A stretch of DNA of 64,000 nt, taken from positions 1,178,001-1,242,000 of the forward strand of contig JALHNJ010000001.1 in the NCBI GenBank assembly GCA_022843585.1, given 5' to 3'. The notes below the pieces were generated by a model, which was not told the origin of the DNA, ran no database searches, and saw only the letters and a program-made list of their open reading frames with translations. Shown here one piece after another: positions 51,233 through 60,842 of the stretch. Both the position numbers and the translations under genes were made by a program. How positions within the stretch are numbered: the first letter of the stretch is position 1; each line of letters begins with the position of its first letter. This stretch comes from Chitinophagaceae bacterium. GTDB taxonomy: Bacteria > Bacteroidota > Bacteroidia > Chitinophagales > Chitinophagaceae.

Positions 51233-51312
51233 TTTGAAGATATAATAATGACAACCACAATAATTATTGCAGGAATAGAGGCGATGACATTATATATATT
51301 ATTCTTCAACAT
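51217..51312 (-). CDS. ilvL: ilv leader peptide (31 residues)
   Basis: Small ORF read on the minus strand: starts MLKNNIYNVIASIPA, then the run IIIVVVIII (residues 16-24), then SSNGGGA and a TGA stop. Nine of 31 residues are Ile and four Val, the hallmark of ilv leader peptides such as that of enterobacterial ilvGMEDA. The codons in the run are ATA, ATT, GTG, GTT, GTC and ATT, so no single tRNA is favoured. It is followed by an intrinsic terminator and a competing antiterminator, then ilvE. It is expected to act by ribosome stalling. A minor alternative is a single-span membrane peptide. Confidence 0.82.
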   Translation of the reverse strand: MLKNNIYNVIASIPAIIIVVVIIISSNGGGA

Positions 51313-51411
51313 GAAGGATGTATTGTTGTAAATATACACCCGCCGTTTTAAAAAAAGAACTCAGCAAGCAATTTTATTTTTCGAAATGCTAACAATCGTT
51401 TATTATCAGCA

Positions 51412-52536
51412 TTAAATAATCGTTGATTTTCTCAACTCAATATTCTGGGAATTAACAGAACCCGAAACTTTCCCACTTACAAAATCACTTACTAATTCTC
51501 CAATGGTAGAAGTGAAATAAAAATTAACCGGGTCAATATCTTTTGTTACGAACGAATTCATCAATGTCCAGTTCACTGCTTCACGAACAAGATTACCTTC
51601 TTCATGCAGGCCCAGGTATTCCAGCATCATTGCCGCAGAAAGTATAGAACCAATCGGGTTGGCAATATCTTTTCCGGCAGCTTGCGGATACGAACCATGT
51701 ATTGGCTCAAACAAGGCAAGTCCGCCAGTGCCGAGTGATGCAGATGGCAATAATCCGAGTGAGCCGCTAATTACACTGGCTTCATCGCTGATGATATCAC
51801 CAAACATATTTTCCGTAAGGATCACATCAAATTGCTTTGGATTTAGAATGATTTGCATTGCTGCATTATCAACAAACATATAGTCCACTGCAACATCAGG
51901 ATAAAGCGGTGCGATTTCTTGTACAATCTTTCTCCAGAGTCTTGAGGTTTCTAATACATTGGCCTTATCAACTAATGTCAATTTCTTTCTTCTTTCCGGT
52001 TTTTGTGCAAACTGAAATGCTAAATGTGCAATGCGTTCAATTTCTTGCCGGGTATAAGTACATTCATCAGTTGCTTGTGATCCATCAGCAGCGGTTTCTT
52101 TTTTGCCAAAATAAATACCACCGGTTAATTCACGGAAAATGATAAAATCAACTCCCTCTATATTCTTAGCTTTTAACGGGGACAAATGAAAAAGAGAAGA
52201 ATATGTTTTTATGGGGCGGATATTAGAATAAAGTTGTAATGATTTGCGCAACTTTAATAATCCTTGCTCTGGTCTTACTTTGGCAGTAGGGTCATTATCA
52301 TATTTTGGATGACCGATAGCACCAAATAAGATTGCATCGCTGTTCAAACACACTTCTATTGTTTCATCTGGTAGTGGGTTGCCAGTTTTGTCAATAGCAT
52401 CCGCACCCATCAGGCAATAGGTGTATTCAAATTCATGATTGAAATGTTCCGCTATCGCATTTAAAATGCGGATAGATTGTTGGGTTACTTCCGGACCGAT
52501 TCCGTCGCCTTCTATTACTGCAATTTTCTTTTTCAT
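51412..52536 (-). CDS. leuB: 3-isopropylmalate dehydrogenase
   Basis: NAD-dependent oxidative decarboxylation of 3-isopropylmalate, third step of leucine synthesis. 374 residues: VIEGDGIGPEVT at the start, LLKLRKSLQLYSNIRP, RELTGGIYFG with the substrate Arg, and ENMFGDIISDEASVISGSLG with the metal Asp residues. Full length. Last gene of the leu run, followed by the ilv promoter/leader region. Confidence 0.96.
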   Translation of the reverse strand: MKKKIAVIEGDGIGPEVTQQSIRILNAIAEHFNHEFEYTYCLMGADAIDKTGNPLPDETIEVCLNSDAILFGAIGHPKYDNDPTAKVRPEQGLLKLRKSLQLYSNIRPIKTYSSLFHLSPLKAKNIEGVDFIIFRELTGGIYFGKKETAADGSQATDECTYTRQEIERIAHLAFQFAQKPERRKKLTLVDKANVLETSRLWRKIVQEIAPLYPDVAVDYMFVDNAAMQIILNPKQFDVILTENMFGDIISDEASVISGSLGLLPSASLGTGGLALFEPIHGSYPQAAGKDIANPIGSILSAAMMLEYLGLHEEGNLVREAVNWTLMNSFVTKDIDPVNFYFTSTIGELVSDFVSGKVSGSVNSQNIELRKSTII

Positions 52537-52542
52537 GGTAGT

Positions 52543-53130
52543 TTATGCTCTTTGGGTTTCGAATTGTTGTATATCTTCTTTTATGCTGATTAAGTAATCA
52601 ATATCATCATAGCCGTTTAGCAGGCATGTTTTTTTGTAACTGTTTATGTCAAAACCTTCGCTTTCGCCAGTGGAATTAATAGTAATAGTTTGTTTCTCCA
52701 CGTCAACAGTCAGCTCTGTATTATTATCCTGTAAAAAAATACGTTGTAAAAACTCATCGCTAACCTGTACTGGCAATACACCATTGTTCAATGCATTGTT
52801 TTTAAAAATATCTGCAAAGAAACTTGACACCACAACCCTGAATCCGTAATCCAAAATTGACCAGGCCGCATGTTCTCTTGAAGAACCGCAACCAAAGTTT
52901 TTTCCTGCCACCAATATCTCTCCATCAAATTGCGACATATTCAACGGAAAGTCTGCTCTTGTTTTGGACTCATCGTCATTATAGTAACGCCAATCTCTGA
53001 AAAGATTTTTACCAAAGCCGTCTTTCGTTGTTGCCTTCAAAAAACGGGCAGGAATTATCTGGTCAGTATCGATATTTTCGATATTGATGGGAACAAAACG
53101 GGACTTTACTATATTTAGTGGTTTGGACAT
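52543..53130 (-). CDS. leuD: 3-isopropylmalate dehydratase small subunit
   Basis: Swivel-domain subunit of isopropylmalate isomerase, 195 residues. [16 protein letters not shown] at the start and [22 protein letters not shown] are the family signatures. It pairs with LeuC, encoded 23 bp upstream. Confidence 0.96.
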   Translation of the reverse strand: MSKPLNIVKSRFVPINIENIDTDQIIPARFLKATTKDGFGKNLFRDWRYYNDDESKTRADFPLNMSQFDGEILVAGKNFGCGSSREHAAWSILDYGFRVVVSSFFADIFKNNALNNGVLPVQVSDEFLQRIFLQDNNTELTVDVEKQTITINSTGESEGFDINSYKKTCLLNGYDDIDYLISIKEDIQQFETQRA

Positions 53131-53153
53131 TCTTAATAAATAATTATTACTTG

Positions 53154-54554
53154 TTAATTCAATAGTTCTCTAACATCTGTTACTACTCCGGTAATTGCCG
53201 CTGCTGCTGCCGTTAAGGGGCTTGCCAATAATGTTCTTGCACCGGCACCTTGTCTTCCTTCAAAATTTCTGTTACTTGTACTGATACAATATTTGCCAGC
53301 TGGAATTTTATCTTCATTCATTCCCAAACATGCAGAACAGCCGGGTTGACGCAATTGAAATCCTGCTTCTTCAAAAATTTTATCAATGCCTTCTTCTATT
53401 GCCTGTGCTTCTACTTGTTTACTTCCCGGAACAATCCATACTTCCACATCATCGGCTTTCTTTTTTCCTTTTACAAATGACGCTACCATTCTCAGATCTT
53501 CTATTCTTGAATTGGTACAGCTGCCGATGAATACATAATCAATTTTCTGTCCTTTAATATTAGCTCCTTGCTCTAATCCCATATAGGCAAGGGATTTTGC
53601 TAAACCTGATCTGTCATTCTCATTGATGGTTTCAGTAGTTGGGATTGTTTCAGTAACACCAATTCCCATTCCCGGGTTAGTGCCATAGGTTATCATCGGC
53701 TGAATATCTTCTGCCTGGATAAAAATTTCTTTATCAAAATTTGCATCGGCATCAGAATACAGTTCTTTCCATTCGGATAATTTTTTATTCCATTCAGCTC
53801 CTTGAGGTGCAAATTTTCTTCCTTTGATATAGTCAAATGTTGTTTCGTCCGGTGCTATCAATCCGCAACGGCCACCCATTTCAATACTCATATTGCAAAT
53901 GGTCATTCTAGCTTCCATACTTAAAGAACGGATCGCAGAACCTGCAAATTCTACTGCATAACCTGTTGCACCACTTGCAGTGATCTGTGATAATATATAC
54001 AGTACAATATCTTTTGATACTACACCTTTATTCAATTCGCCATCAATTGTTATACGCATCAGTTTTGGTTTGCTCTGCAACAAACATTGCGATGCAAAAA
54101 CCATTTCCACTTCGCTGGTGCCAATACCAAATGCAATAGCACCAAATGCACCGTGTGTGGATGTATGGCTATCACCGCAAACGATCGTCATTCCCGGTTG
54201 TGTAACACCCAACTCAGGTCCTATAACATGAACAATGCCCTGGAACGGATGTCCAAGGCCATATAATTCAATACCATGTTCTGCGCAATTTTGAATTAAC
54301 GCTTCTACCTGTTTTCGGCTCAGTTCTTCTTTAATAGGCAAATGCTGATTTAGGGTAGGTACATTATGATCAGCCGTTGCAACAACTTGTTGTGGCCGCA
54401 ATACTTTTATTCCTCTTTTATTCATACCGGTAAAAGCCTGCGGGCTGGTTACTTCGTGAATAAAATGTTTGTCAATGTATAGAACGGAGGGACCATCGTC
54501 AATTGTTTTAACGATATGCGTATCCCAGATCTTTTCGAATAATGTTTTTGGCAT
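53154..54554 (-). CDS. leuC: 3-isopropylmalate dehydratase large subunit
   Basis: Aconitase-family [4Fe-4S] enzyme, 466 residues from the ATG at 54554 ([21 protein letters not shown]). The frame runs 54 nt further upstream, but that part is dispersed-element sequence and should not be annotated as protein. Cluster Cys residues: [13 protein letters not shown] and [35 protein letters not shown] is the family block. Forms the isomerase with LeuD. Confidence 0.95.
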   Translation of the reverse strand: MPKTLFEKIWDTHIVKTIDDGPSVLYIDKHFIHEVTSPQAFTGMNKRGIKVLRPQQVVATADHNVPTLNQHLPIKEELSRKQVEALIQNCAEHGIELYGLGHPFQGIVHVIGPELGVTQPGMTIVCGDSHTSTHGAFGAIAFGIGTSEVEMVFASQCLLQSKPKLMRITIDGELNKGVVSKDIVLYILSQITASGATGYAVEFAGSAIRSLSMEARMTICNMSIEMGGRCGLIAPDETTFDYIKGRKFAPQGAEWNKKLSEWKELYSDADANFDKEIFIQAEDIQPMITYGTNPGMGIGVTETIPTTETINENDRSGLAKSLAYMGLEQGANIKGQKIDYVFIGSCTNSRIEDLRMVASFVKGKKKADDVEVWIVPGSKQVEAQAIEEGIDKIFEEAGFQLRQPGCSACLGMNEDKIPAGKYCISTSNRNFEGRQGAGARTLLASPLTAAAAAITGVVTDVRELLN

Positions 54555-54568
54555 TTTTATTTTTTGTT

Positions 54569-54702
54569 TGTCATCGCCTGTACTACTTTCATCACCGTTG
54601 CGTCGCACTCTTCATCGTTCTGTTCGCTACTCAGCAACCCACCCCGATTTCCTAAAGCAATGTATTTTTCTAAGTTCACCCCTCCAGGGAGGGGTGAACT
54701 TA
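54569..54702 (-). repeat. dispersed element copy 6 (extended form) with 15-bp stem
   Basis: Contains GTTGCGTCGCACTCTTCATC, GTTCTGTTCGCTACTCAGCA and the CAACCCACCCC block. It ends in a perfect stem (54671-54685 / 54688-54702, TAAGTTCACCCCTCC type). It lies in the leuA-leuC gap. No T-run follows on the minus strand, so it is not a simple terminator. Confidence 0.8.
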
Positions 54703-54753
54703 AAGTATTTAGTTTCCCTACTCCTTTTCTCTTTAACTCCCTAACCTCTTAGC

Positions 54754-55923
54754 TTAGGCTACTACTGCATTAGTCTGGTGCTGTTTTCCCATAGTCTGCA
54801 AGTCTCCGTCCTCTACTTCTTTTTTACTATCTGCTACCCGTAAAAATTCATTATATAAAACATCTACATCATTTCTGTCAAACTGGAAGCCCAGTTTTTG
54901 AAAACGATAAGCTAATGCACTGCGTCCGCTTCTGGCAGTCAATACAATTTTAGAACTATCAGCACCCACTTCTTCCGGGTTGATGATTTCATAGGTCAAA
55001 GCATCTTTCAAAAATCCATCCTGATGAATACCTGATGAATGAGAGAAGGCATTGCTGCCAACAATTGCTTTGTTTGGTTGTACCGGCATACGCATCGTAT
55101 CAGATACAATACGACTAAGCGGATTCAATTGCTTTGCATTAATATTTGTGTGCAGACCTAAATGTTTATGTTGCTTAATGATCATCACCACTTCCTCGAG
55201 AGATGTATTACCAGCTCTTTCGCCCAATCCGTTAATGGTACATTCAATTTGTCTTGCACCGGAAATAACTCCTGCAATAGAATTAGCGGTTGCTAATCCC
55301 AGATCATTATGACAATGGCAAGAAATAATTGCCTTATCAATATTTGAAACATTGTTAACGAGGTAAGCAATCTTTTCTCCGTATTGATATGGCAGGCAAT
55401 AGCCAGTTGTGTCTGGAATGTTTACTACTGTGGCACCAGCTTTAATAACTGCCTCAATAACCTGTGCCAAATAATCGTTGTCTGTTCTTCCTGCATCTTC
55501 TGCATAAAATTCTACATCATCAGTAAAATTTCTTGCCCACTTCACACATTGAATGGCTCGTTGTAAAATATCTTCTCTTGTTGAATTAAATTTTGACTTG
55601 ATATGAAAATCAGAAGTACCGATGCCGGTATGTATGCGGGGACGAACTGCATACTTCAGTGCCTGTGCCGCCACTTCAATATCTTTTTGCACCGCACGGC
55701 TCAATCCGCAAACCGTCGCATTTTTAATAGCTTTTGAAATTTGTGATACTGATTCAAAATCACCGGGAGATGAAATAGGGAAACCAGCTTCGATGATATC
55801 AACACCAAGTTCTTCCAATTGAAGAGCCAGTTCTAATTTCTCGTTCGTATTGAGTTTACAACCGGGCACCTGTTCGCCGTCACGAAGGGTGGTGTCAAAA
55901 ATGTGGACTTTTCCTTCTGCCAT
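54754..55923 (-). CDS. leuA: 2-isopropylmalate synthase, short form
   Basis: Condenses acetyl-CoA with 3-methyl-2-oxobutanoate, the committed step to leucine. 389 residues: [16 protein letters not shown] at the start, [17 protein letters not shown] with metal His residues, and [17 protein letters not shown]. The protein stops at about the end of the linker domain (RYRFQ-like [11 protein letters not shown] region); the about 120-residue C-terminal leucine-binding regulatory domain of long LeuA is missing. Leucine feedback at the protein level may therefore be weak or absent. First gene of the leu run, divergent from the 56135 gene. Confidence 0.92.
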   Translation of the reverse strand: MAEGKVHIFDTTLRDGEQVPGCKLNTNEKLELALQLEELGVDIIEAGFPISSPGDFESVSQISKAIKNATVCGLSRAVQKDIEVAAQALKYAVRPRIHTGIGTSDFHIKSKFNSTREDILQRAIQCVKWARNFTDDVEFYAEDAGRTDNDYLAQVIEAVIKAGATVVNIPDTTGYCLPYQYGEKIAYLVNNVSNIDKAIISCHCHNDLGLATANSIAGVISGARQIECTINGLGERAGNTSLEEVVMIIKQHKHLGLHTNINAKQLNPLSRIVSDTMRMPVQPNKAIVGSNAFSHSSGIHQDGFLKDALTYEIINPEEVGADSSKIVLTARSGRSALAYRFQKLGFQFDRNDVDVLYNEFLRVADSKKEVEDGDLQTMGKQHQTNAVVA

Positions 55924-56134
55924 AATAATTAGATAAAATAATTAGATAAGAATGCAGGCTGCTTATTTTTGTATTGCTTGCTAGTAATTCAGTTAAATAA
56001 ACAACCTGACCGACCAAATTACCTTGAATATGAGGGCAATAGAAATCAAAATGGAGTCAATTTTACACCTTGCAAAGAGGTAAAATTTGGCTGAAACCCT
56101 TTACTGTATTGAGTTTTAAATTTTTGGAATTACG

Positions 56135-57688
56135 ATGGCCAACCGTTCAACAGATGCCTTATTTCAACTGGTTAAGTCGCTGGAAAAGAGTGAAAAACGC
56201 AATTTTAAGCTCTATGTCAAGCGAAACACCGCTACGGAAGATCTAAAGATCATCCAGCTTTTTGATGCGCTGGATAAAATGGCGGACTATGAAGAGAAGC
56301 AATTGCTGAAAAAGGCCAAAGGCATCAGCAAGCTGCAACTATCCAATATCAAAGCAAATTTGTACAAACAAATTCTTTCCAGCCTTCGGTTGATAAAAGA
56401 TGAAGACAATATAGATATACACCTGCATGAACAAATGGATCATGCCCGTATCTTATTTAATAAAGGCTTGTACCTGCAAAGCCTGAAAGTATTGGATCGG
56501 TTGAAAGAAACGGCAAAGGCATATCAACAGCTTACTTATCTACAACAAGCATTATTTTTTGAAAAGAAAATAGAAACTTTATTTATCACCCGAAGTATGC
56601 AGGACAGGGCTGATAAGTTAGCGGACGAGTCGGATGCAGTGAATGCGCAACTTTCGTTGGTGAATCAATTATCTAATTTGGCCTTGCAGTTATACAGCTG
56701 GTATATCCGCCATGGGCATGCAAGAAATGAAAAGGACTTGAAAAGTGTGGGCTCATTTTACGAAAAGCATTTACCACAGGAAGCCATTAAGGCAAAAGGA
56801 TTTTATGAGCAATTGTATTTATACCAGAGTAATGTGTGGTATGCTTTCATCCGGCAAGATTTTTTACAGTACTATCGTTACTCACAAAAATGGGTCGACC
56901 TTTTTTCTACCTATCCCGGGTTATTAAAAGTAGAAACAGCCAGTTATATAAAAGGGATGCACAATTTGATGGGAGCACATTTTAATTTAATGAACCAGGA
57001 GAAGTTGGCAAAGAGCATCCGCCAGTTTGAACAGTTTACCAAACAAAAGCATTTGGAAGAAAATGAGAACAATCGGATACTGGCTTATCAATATTTATAT
57101 GCTGCGAGAATAAACCTGTACTTTTTACAAGGCACATTTACGAAAGGTCTTCGCATGGTTCCTTTTTTGGAAGATATGCTGAAGGAGTACAGTTTATATT
57201 TAGATACGCATAGGGTATTGGTATTCTATTACAAAATTGCTTGTTTGTATTTTGGTAGTGGTGATAATGAAAAGGCAATTGATTATTTGAACCGTATCAT
57301 CAACCAGAAAGGTGATTTACGAACAGATCTGCAATGTTACTCCCGCCTCTTGCATTTGATTGCACATTATGAATTGGGCAATTTTGAGATACTGGAATCC
57401 TTGATTAAGTCCGTGTATCGCTATATGGCCAGGATGGAAAGTTTAACGAAAGTGGAAGTTGAGATGTTTACTTTTCTTCGCCGTTCTTTTCATGTGGGAG
57501 CCCATGCACTAAAACCAGAGTTTGAAAAATTATTGACAAAACTAAAAAAATACGAAGGCAACTCGCTGGAGAGCCGGGCTTTTGTTTATCTTGATGTTAT
57601 CTCCTGGTTGGAAAGTAAGATCAGCGGCGTAAATGTACAGGATGTAATACGGGAGAAATTTCTATTAGGAAAGAGAGGGAGAGGTTGA
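56135..57688 (+). CDS. all-helical hypothetical protein, TPR-like
   Basis: 517-residue soluble protein, almost entirely helical and rich in Leu, Lys, Tyr and Gln. The N-terminus (DALFQLVKSLEKSEKRNFKLY) is distinctive. Repeated helix pairs such as NKGLYLQSLKVLDRLKETAKAY and NEKAIDYLNRIINQKGDLR resemble degenerate TPR units. Proteins of this look are conserved in the phylum without known function. No signal peptide. Divergent from leuA with 211 bp between; an imperfect palindrome (56061-56085) lies in that gap. Confidence 0.75.
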   Translation: MANRSTDALFQLVKSLEKSEKRNFKLYVKRNTATEDLKIIQLFDALDKMADYEEKQLLKKAKGISKLQLSNIKANLYKQILSSLRLIKDEDNIDIHLHEQMDHARILFNKGLYLQSLKVLDRLKETAKAYQQLTYLQQALFFEKKIETLFITRSMQDRADKLADESDAVNAQLSLVNQLSNLALQLYSWYIRHGHARNEKDLKSVGSFYEKHLPQEAIKAKGFYEQLYLYQSNVWYAFIRQDFLQYYRYSQKWVDLFSTYPGLLKVETASYIKGMHNLMGAHFNLMNQEKLAKSIRQFEQFTKQKHLEENENNRILAYQYLYAARINLYFLQGTFTKGLRMVPFLEDMLKEYSLYLDTHRVLVFYYKIACLYFGSGDNEKAIDYLNRIINQKGDLRTDLQCYSRLLHLIAHYELGNFEILESLIKSVYRYMARMESLTKVEVEMFTFLRRSFHVGAHALKPEFEKLLTKLKKYEGNSLESRAFVYLDVISWLESKISGVNVQDVIREKFLLGKRGRG

Positions 57689-57715
57689 GTAGTTTGTAAC
57701 CATTAACTTGTCATA

Positions 57716-58123
57716 ATGAAATACCTGATCTATCTTTTATTGATTCTGGTTTCCTGCAAACAGAAAGACAAAGAAGTATCTATCGTTGGCAAATGGGAGT
57801 ATGAAAGAATGGAAATGTATAGTGGACGGCCGATGGATCTTGCAAATCCTGCTATCGCCAAATTACATGAAGACCAAAAAGGCTGGACTTTCTCCTTTGG
57901 TACGGACAATGTATTTAAAGTTACTCATGTAAAAACGGATAAGCCGGAAGATTTTGTGGCAGAACAGCCCTATGAATTGCCGGAGGATAAAAAATATGTT
58001 ATCCTGAAAAATAAAGGCCGGCCGGATGAAAAATTTCCCATTATTGAACTATCCGATAGTATTTTGAAAATAAATATTTTTTACAGCGATTCTGCCTATA
58101 TGGTTTTTAAACGCAAAAGCTAA
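57716..58123 (+). CDS. small lipoprotein, lipocalin-like
   Basis: 135-residue predicted lipoprotein with a short signal peptide and lipobox ILVSC (Cys14). The mature part begins VSIVGKWEYERMEMY, a GxW start typical of lipocalin-like folds, and is beta-rich to the end (LKINIFYSDSAYMVFKRKS). 27 bp after the helical protein gene, so perhaps co-transcribed. Function unknown. Convergent with the DinB gene. Confidence 0.75.
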   Translation: MKYLIYLLLILVSCKQKDKEVSIVGKWEYERMEMYSGRPMDLANPAIAKLHEDQKGWTFSFGTDNVFKVTHVKTDKPEDFVAEQPYELPEDKKYVILKNKGRPDEKFPIIELSDSILKINIFYSDSAYMVFKRKS

Positions 58124-58136
58124 TTCGCAATCAATA

Positions 58137-58613
58137 TTAGCTGGCAGCAGGGCTAGTGATTATTTTTTTAATGATTACAATCTGCCCCAGGTGATAATGG
58201 TAATGTTCAATTACACCATGCAGGTTGCGGTAATAGGTTCCGTATTTTTCATGTATAAATATTTCTTCTAATTTATTTTCCGGTAATTGTTCTACAAGGC
58301 TGGCAAAGGTTTCTGCTTCCGTATATGTTTTATTTAGTAGTGCTTGCCAATCATCTGCTGATTCAATGGGTGGACAGTTAAAACTATCTTTATCCTTACC
58401 ATCAAGTGGCAGACCTTGCAATACTTTTGTAATTACTCCCACATAATAATTCATATGGTACACCAAAATGGCAATGGTATTGAACGAATAAACTTTGGTA
58501 GTGGCTTGTTGCCAGCTTATATCCGCCAGTGTTTCTTTCAGGTTTACAGATGTCCAGTTACCACCAAAAAGAACATCTCTGAAATGTTTTGCTATTTGTA
58601 ATGGGGTGTTCAT
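58137..58613 (-). CDS. DinB superfamily protein
   Basis: 158-residue four-helix-bundle protein of the DinB/YfiT type. The metal-binding His triad appears as His in LVYHMNYY and the pair in VIEHYHYHLGQI. N-terminus QIAKHFRDVLFGGNW. Members include thiol-S-transferases and many uncharacterised damage-inducible proteins; the function here is unknown. Its ATG overlaps the stop of the alpha/beta hydrolase gene (ATGA), so the two are coupled. Confidence 0.83.
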   Translation of the reverse strand: MNTPLQIAKHFRDVLFGGNWTSVNLKETLADISWQQATTKVYSFNTIAILVYHMNYYVGVITKVLQGLPLDGKDKDSFNCPPIESADDWQALLNKTYTEAETFASLVEQLPENKLEEIFIHEKYGTYYRNLHGVIEHYHYHLGQIVIIKKIITSPAAS

Positions 58614-59611
58614 ATTTTTCTTTTCTTTTTTATATACTGCATCAGTATTTTAAAAAATGCAGCGGGTTGTTCTTCTACAATTTCATGGCCGCATTGTTCT
58701 ATTACATGTGTTTCACTAAAGCGCAGACTTTCTTTTTGCAAATAGAAAGTAGATTCGCCCTGGTCATCCTGCCGGCCATACACAATAAGAGCCGGTATTT
58801 TTAATTTCTTTAGTTCGTTGGTAATGTCCCATTTGGTTTCCATCACTTCTTTATCAATGTAAGGAATGGGTTGAAAATTAAAATTTGTAAAGAGTGTTTC
58901 AAAGTTTGGTTGCGATATTTTAGTCCGGTCATAATACATAGCCCGGATATGTATTGCTATAAATGCCTTATACGCAACAACCTCTTTGCTTAGCGGATCA
59001 GTTCTTTTAAGTGAGTCTAACTCTTTCTCTGTTTTGGTAGAAAATATTTTTTGCAACATATTCATAGAATCCAACTCTGTGGCAGATCGCCGGGCATATT
59101 GGTTATCGTACAATACATTCCACACTTTATAAGAGGGTGGGGCAGAGCAAACCAGTATAAGGTCCGACACTAATTTCGGGTACAACACAGCATAATTCAT
59201 TACCAGCAAGCCTCCCCACGACATTCCTAATAATGTAATTTTTTTATCGCCCCTTTTTTTTCGCAATTGCTCAATATCCTGCAGGTAGTTGTTGATAGTG
59301 ATGGTTGTTTCATTGATCGGTATATCCTTTGATCTTCCCGAGCCCCGCTGGTGCAGCAGCACACAAGTGTAAAACGATTTCAAACTATCAATGATCTGCA
59401 GGTAAGGATGTTCCGGTGCTTCTCCCGGCCCGCCGGATAAAATGTACAAAGCAGGACCTTTGCCGTATTCTTCATAATATAATTTAATGGAGCCGCTGGT
59501 AAAGCTTTTTACATTTTGTGCTGTGCAATACCTGGAGGACGATAGTATAAGCAGTATGAACAGCGCAATGATGATTGCTGGCTTCTTGTTCCGAAGAACT
59601 TGCTTTTTCAT
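58610..59611 (-). CDS. alpha/beta hydrolase, prolyl-iminopeptidase-like
   Basis: 333-residue predicted secreted or membrane-anchored hydrolase (signal sequence/anchor IIIALFILLILSSSRYCTAQ). Motifs: LSGGPGEAP (oxyanion hole, HGGPG equivalent), nucleophile elbow GMSWGG, acid Asp in VYGRQDDQGE and His in EQCGHEIVEEQ. This order fits the S33 prolyl-aminopeptidase group, but substrate is not certain. A 59-bp stretch covering its start and upstream region is repeated at 60843-60902. Confidence 0.86.
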   Translation of the reverse strand: MKKQVLRNKKPAIIIALFILLILSSSRYCTAQNVKSFTSGSIKLYYEEYGKGPALYILSGGPGEAPEHPYLQIIDSLKSFYTCVLLHQRGSGRSKDIPINETTITINNYLQDIEQLRKKRGDKKITLLGMSWGGLLVMNYAVLYPKLVSDLILVCSAPPSYKVWNVLYDNQYARRSATELDSMNMLQKIFSTKTEKELDSLKRTDPLSKEVVAYKAFIAIHIRAMYYDRTKISQPNFETLFTNFNFQPIPYIDKEVMETKWDITNELKKLKIPALIVYGRQDDQGESTFYLQKESLRFSETHVIEQCGHEIVEEQPAAFFKILMQYIKKKRKI

Positions 59612-59653
59612 ACCGCTGGTTTAGGTATTTCAAATTTAATAAAAAAGGGAGTA
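59595..59653. repeat. direct repeat, left copy
   Basis: AGAACTTGCTTTTTCATACC, GCTGGTTTA and AAATTTAAT are shared with 60843-60902 in the same orientation. This copy holds the hydrolase start codon. Confidence 0.8.
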
Positions 59654-59661
59654 GGATTATT

Positions 59662-59733
59662 TGCCGGGCAGTACTGCTACTATCAGCCCAGTTGCGTCGC
59701 ACTCTTGTACGTTCCGTTCGCTACTAAGCATTA
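59662..59733 (-). repeat. dispersed element copy 7 (short form)
   Basis: GCCGGGCAGTACTGCTACTA, GTTGCGTCGCACTCTTGTAC and TCGCTACTAAGCATT. The 302-bp gap 59612-59913 holds this copy, the direct repeat and an ACACCAACAACGGCGTAAC stretch. Confidence 0.75.
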
Positions 59734-59913
59734 TGAAAGAGTTCCTATTTTATTAGAAAACCTTTAGTTCATGTTGTTGGTGTGTCGGTTTAAAGAAGAA
59801 AGAGTTTAATTGGATAACACCAACAACGGCGTAACTCAGCCACATTGCTGCAATCAACTTCCCTTCGAACTTGTTCTGTTATTGATTCCTTTTGGGAACT
59901 TGTTTATTTAATC

Positions 59914-60681
59914 TTACAACTCCCTCAACCAAATATTTTTAAAACTAATCGCTTCACTCGGGTCGCCGTGATCCTGAAGTTTAATAGAAGAAGCACCATG
60001 TTTTTTGTACGATGGAGTTCCACGGTAAACCGTTATACCTTTTACTTCCACATTGTTTTGTATAAGCACCCCGTTATGAATGGCCGTTACTCTTGCTGCT
60101 GATTTCAAAGTGCCATCTTCATTAAAACGAGGGGCCGTCCAAATTATATCATAGGTCTGCCATTCACCCGGTTTTTTGCAGGCATTCACAAGCGGAATAT
60201 GTTGCTTGTAAATACTTCCTGTTTGTCCGTTTACATAAGTGGTGTTGTTATAGCAATCCAATACTTGTATTTCATAACCTTCATCACCGCCGCCGGTACT
60301 TGCCAGGAACACACCGCTGTTACCTCTTGCCTGGTCTTTACCTGTTATATTTTCAGGAATAAGCCATTCGATATGCAATTGATAGTCCATGAATTTTTTT
60401 TCGGTTTGAATATTGCCGGTACCTTTTTTCACTGTCATAGCTTCATTGGCTACAACCCATTTTGCGGGTTTGGTAGTATCCTTGGTAGAACGCCACTGAT
60501 CCAGATTTTTCCCATCAAATAAAATAATGGCATCGGAAGGAGCATCGTTATTGGTAGCACCCGGTGTTACTATTTTAGGTACGGGGTTCCATACTTCTGT
60601 GAGCTTGGGGTCTGGTGCTTGTGCGAAAGCATTTGATAAAGCTATAGTCAAAAGGGCAGAGAAAATTAATTTTAATATCAT
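59914..60681 (-). CDS. DUF1080 (3-keto-disaccharide hydrolase-like) secreted protein
   Basis: 255-residue protein with a signal peptide (MILKLIFSALLTIALSNAFA). The domain is the LamG-like sandwich of DUF1080: IILFDGKNLDQWRSTKD, GTGNIQTEKKFMDYQLHIEW, GNSGVFLASTGGGDEGYEIQVLD, and HGDPSEAISFKNIWLREL at the end. Characterised relatives act on glycosides, some as 3-keto-glycoside hydrolases; here the substrate is unknown. The gene lies between two copies of a direct repeat, which suggests it was inserted or duplicated. Confidence 0.88.
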   Translation of the reverse strand: MILKLIFSALLTIALSNAFAQAPDPKLTEVWNPVPKIVTPGATNNDAPSDAIILFDGKNLDQWRSTKDTTKPAKWVVANEAMTVKKGTGNIQTEKKFMDYQLHIEWLIPENITGKDQARGNSGVFLASTGGGDEGYEIQVLDCYNNTTYVNGQTGSIYKQHIPLVNACKKPGEWQTYDIIWTAPRFNEDGTLKSAARVTAIHNGVLIQNNVEVKGITVYRGTPSYKKHGASSIKLQDHGDPSEAISFKNIWLREL

Positions 60682-60842
60682 AAAGGAAAATTTATTCTGA
60701 AAATTACCAGGTACGACTAAAGATAATTATTTCGTTTATTTTAAACTCATGCCGTTGGTGTTTTTGCCAAACTGTAATGCCCGCACTCAGCAGCAAACGG
60801 CGGTGTAATTGCGAAATTGTAATTGCTGGTTGCTGGTTCAGC

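Noticed and set aside
55924-56134. Leu leader peptide upstream of leuA
   Set aside because: No ORF with Leu codons and no terminator hairpin could be found on the minus strand.
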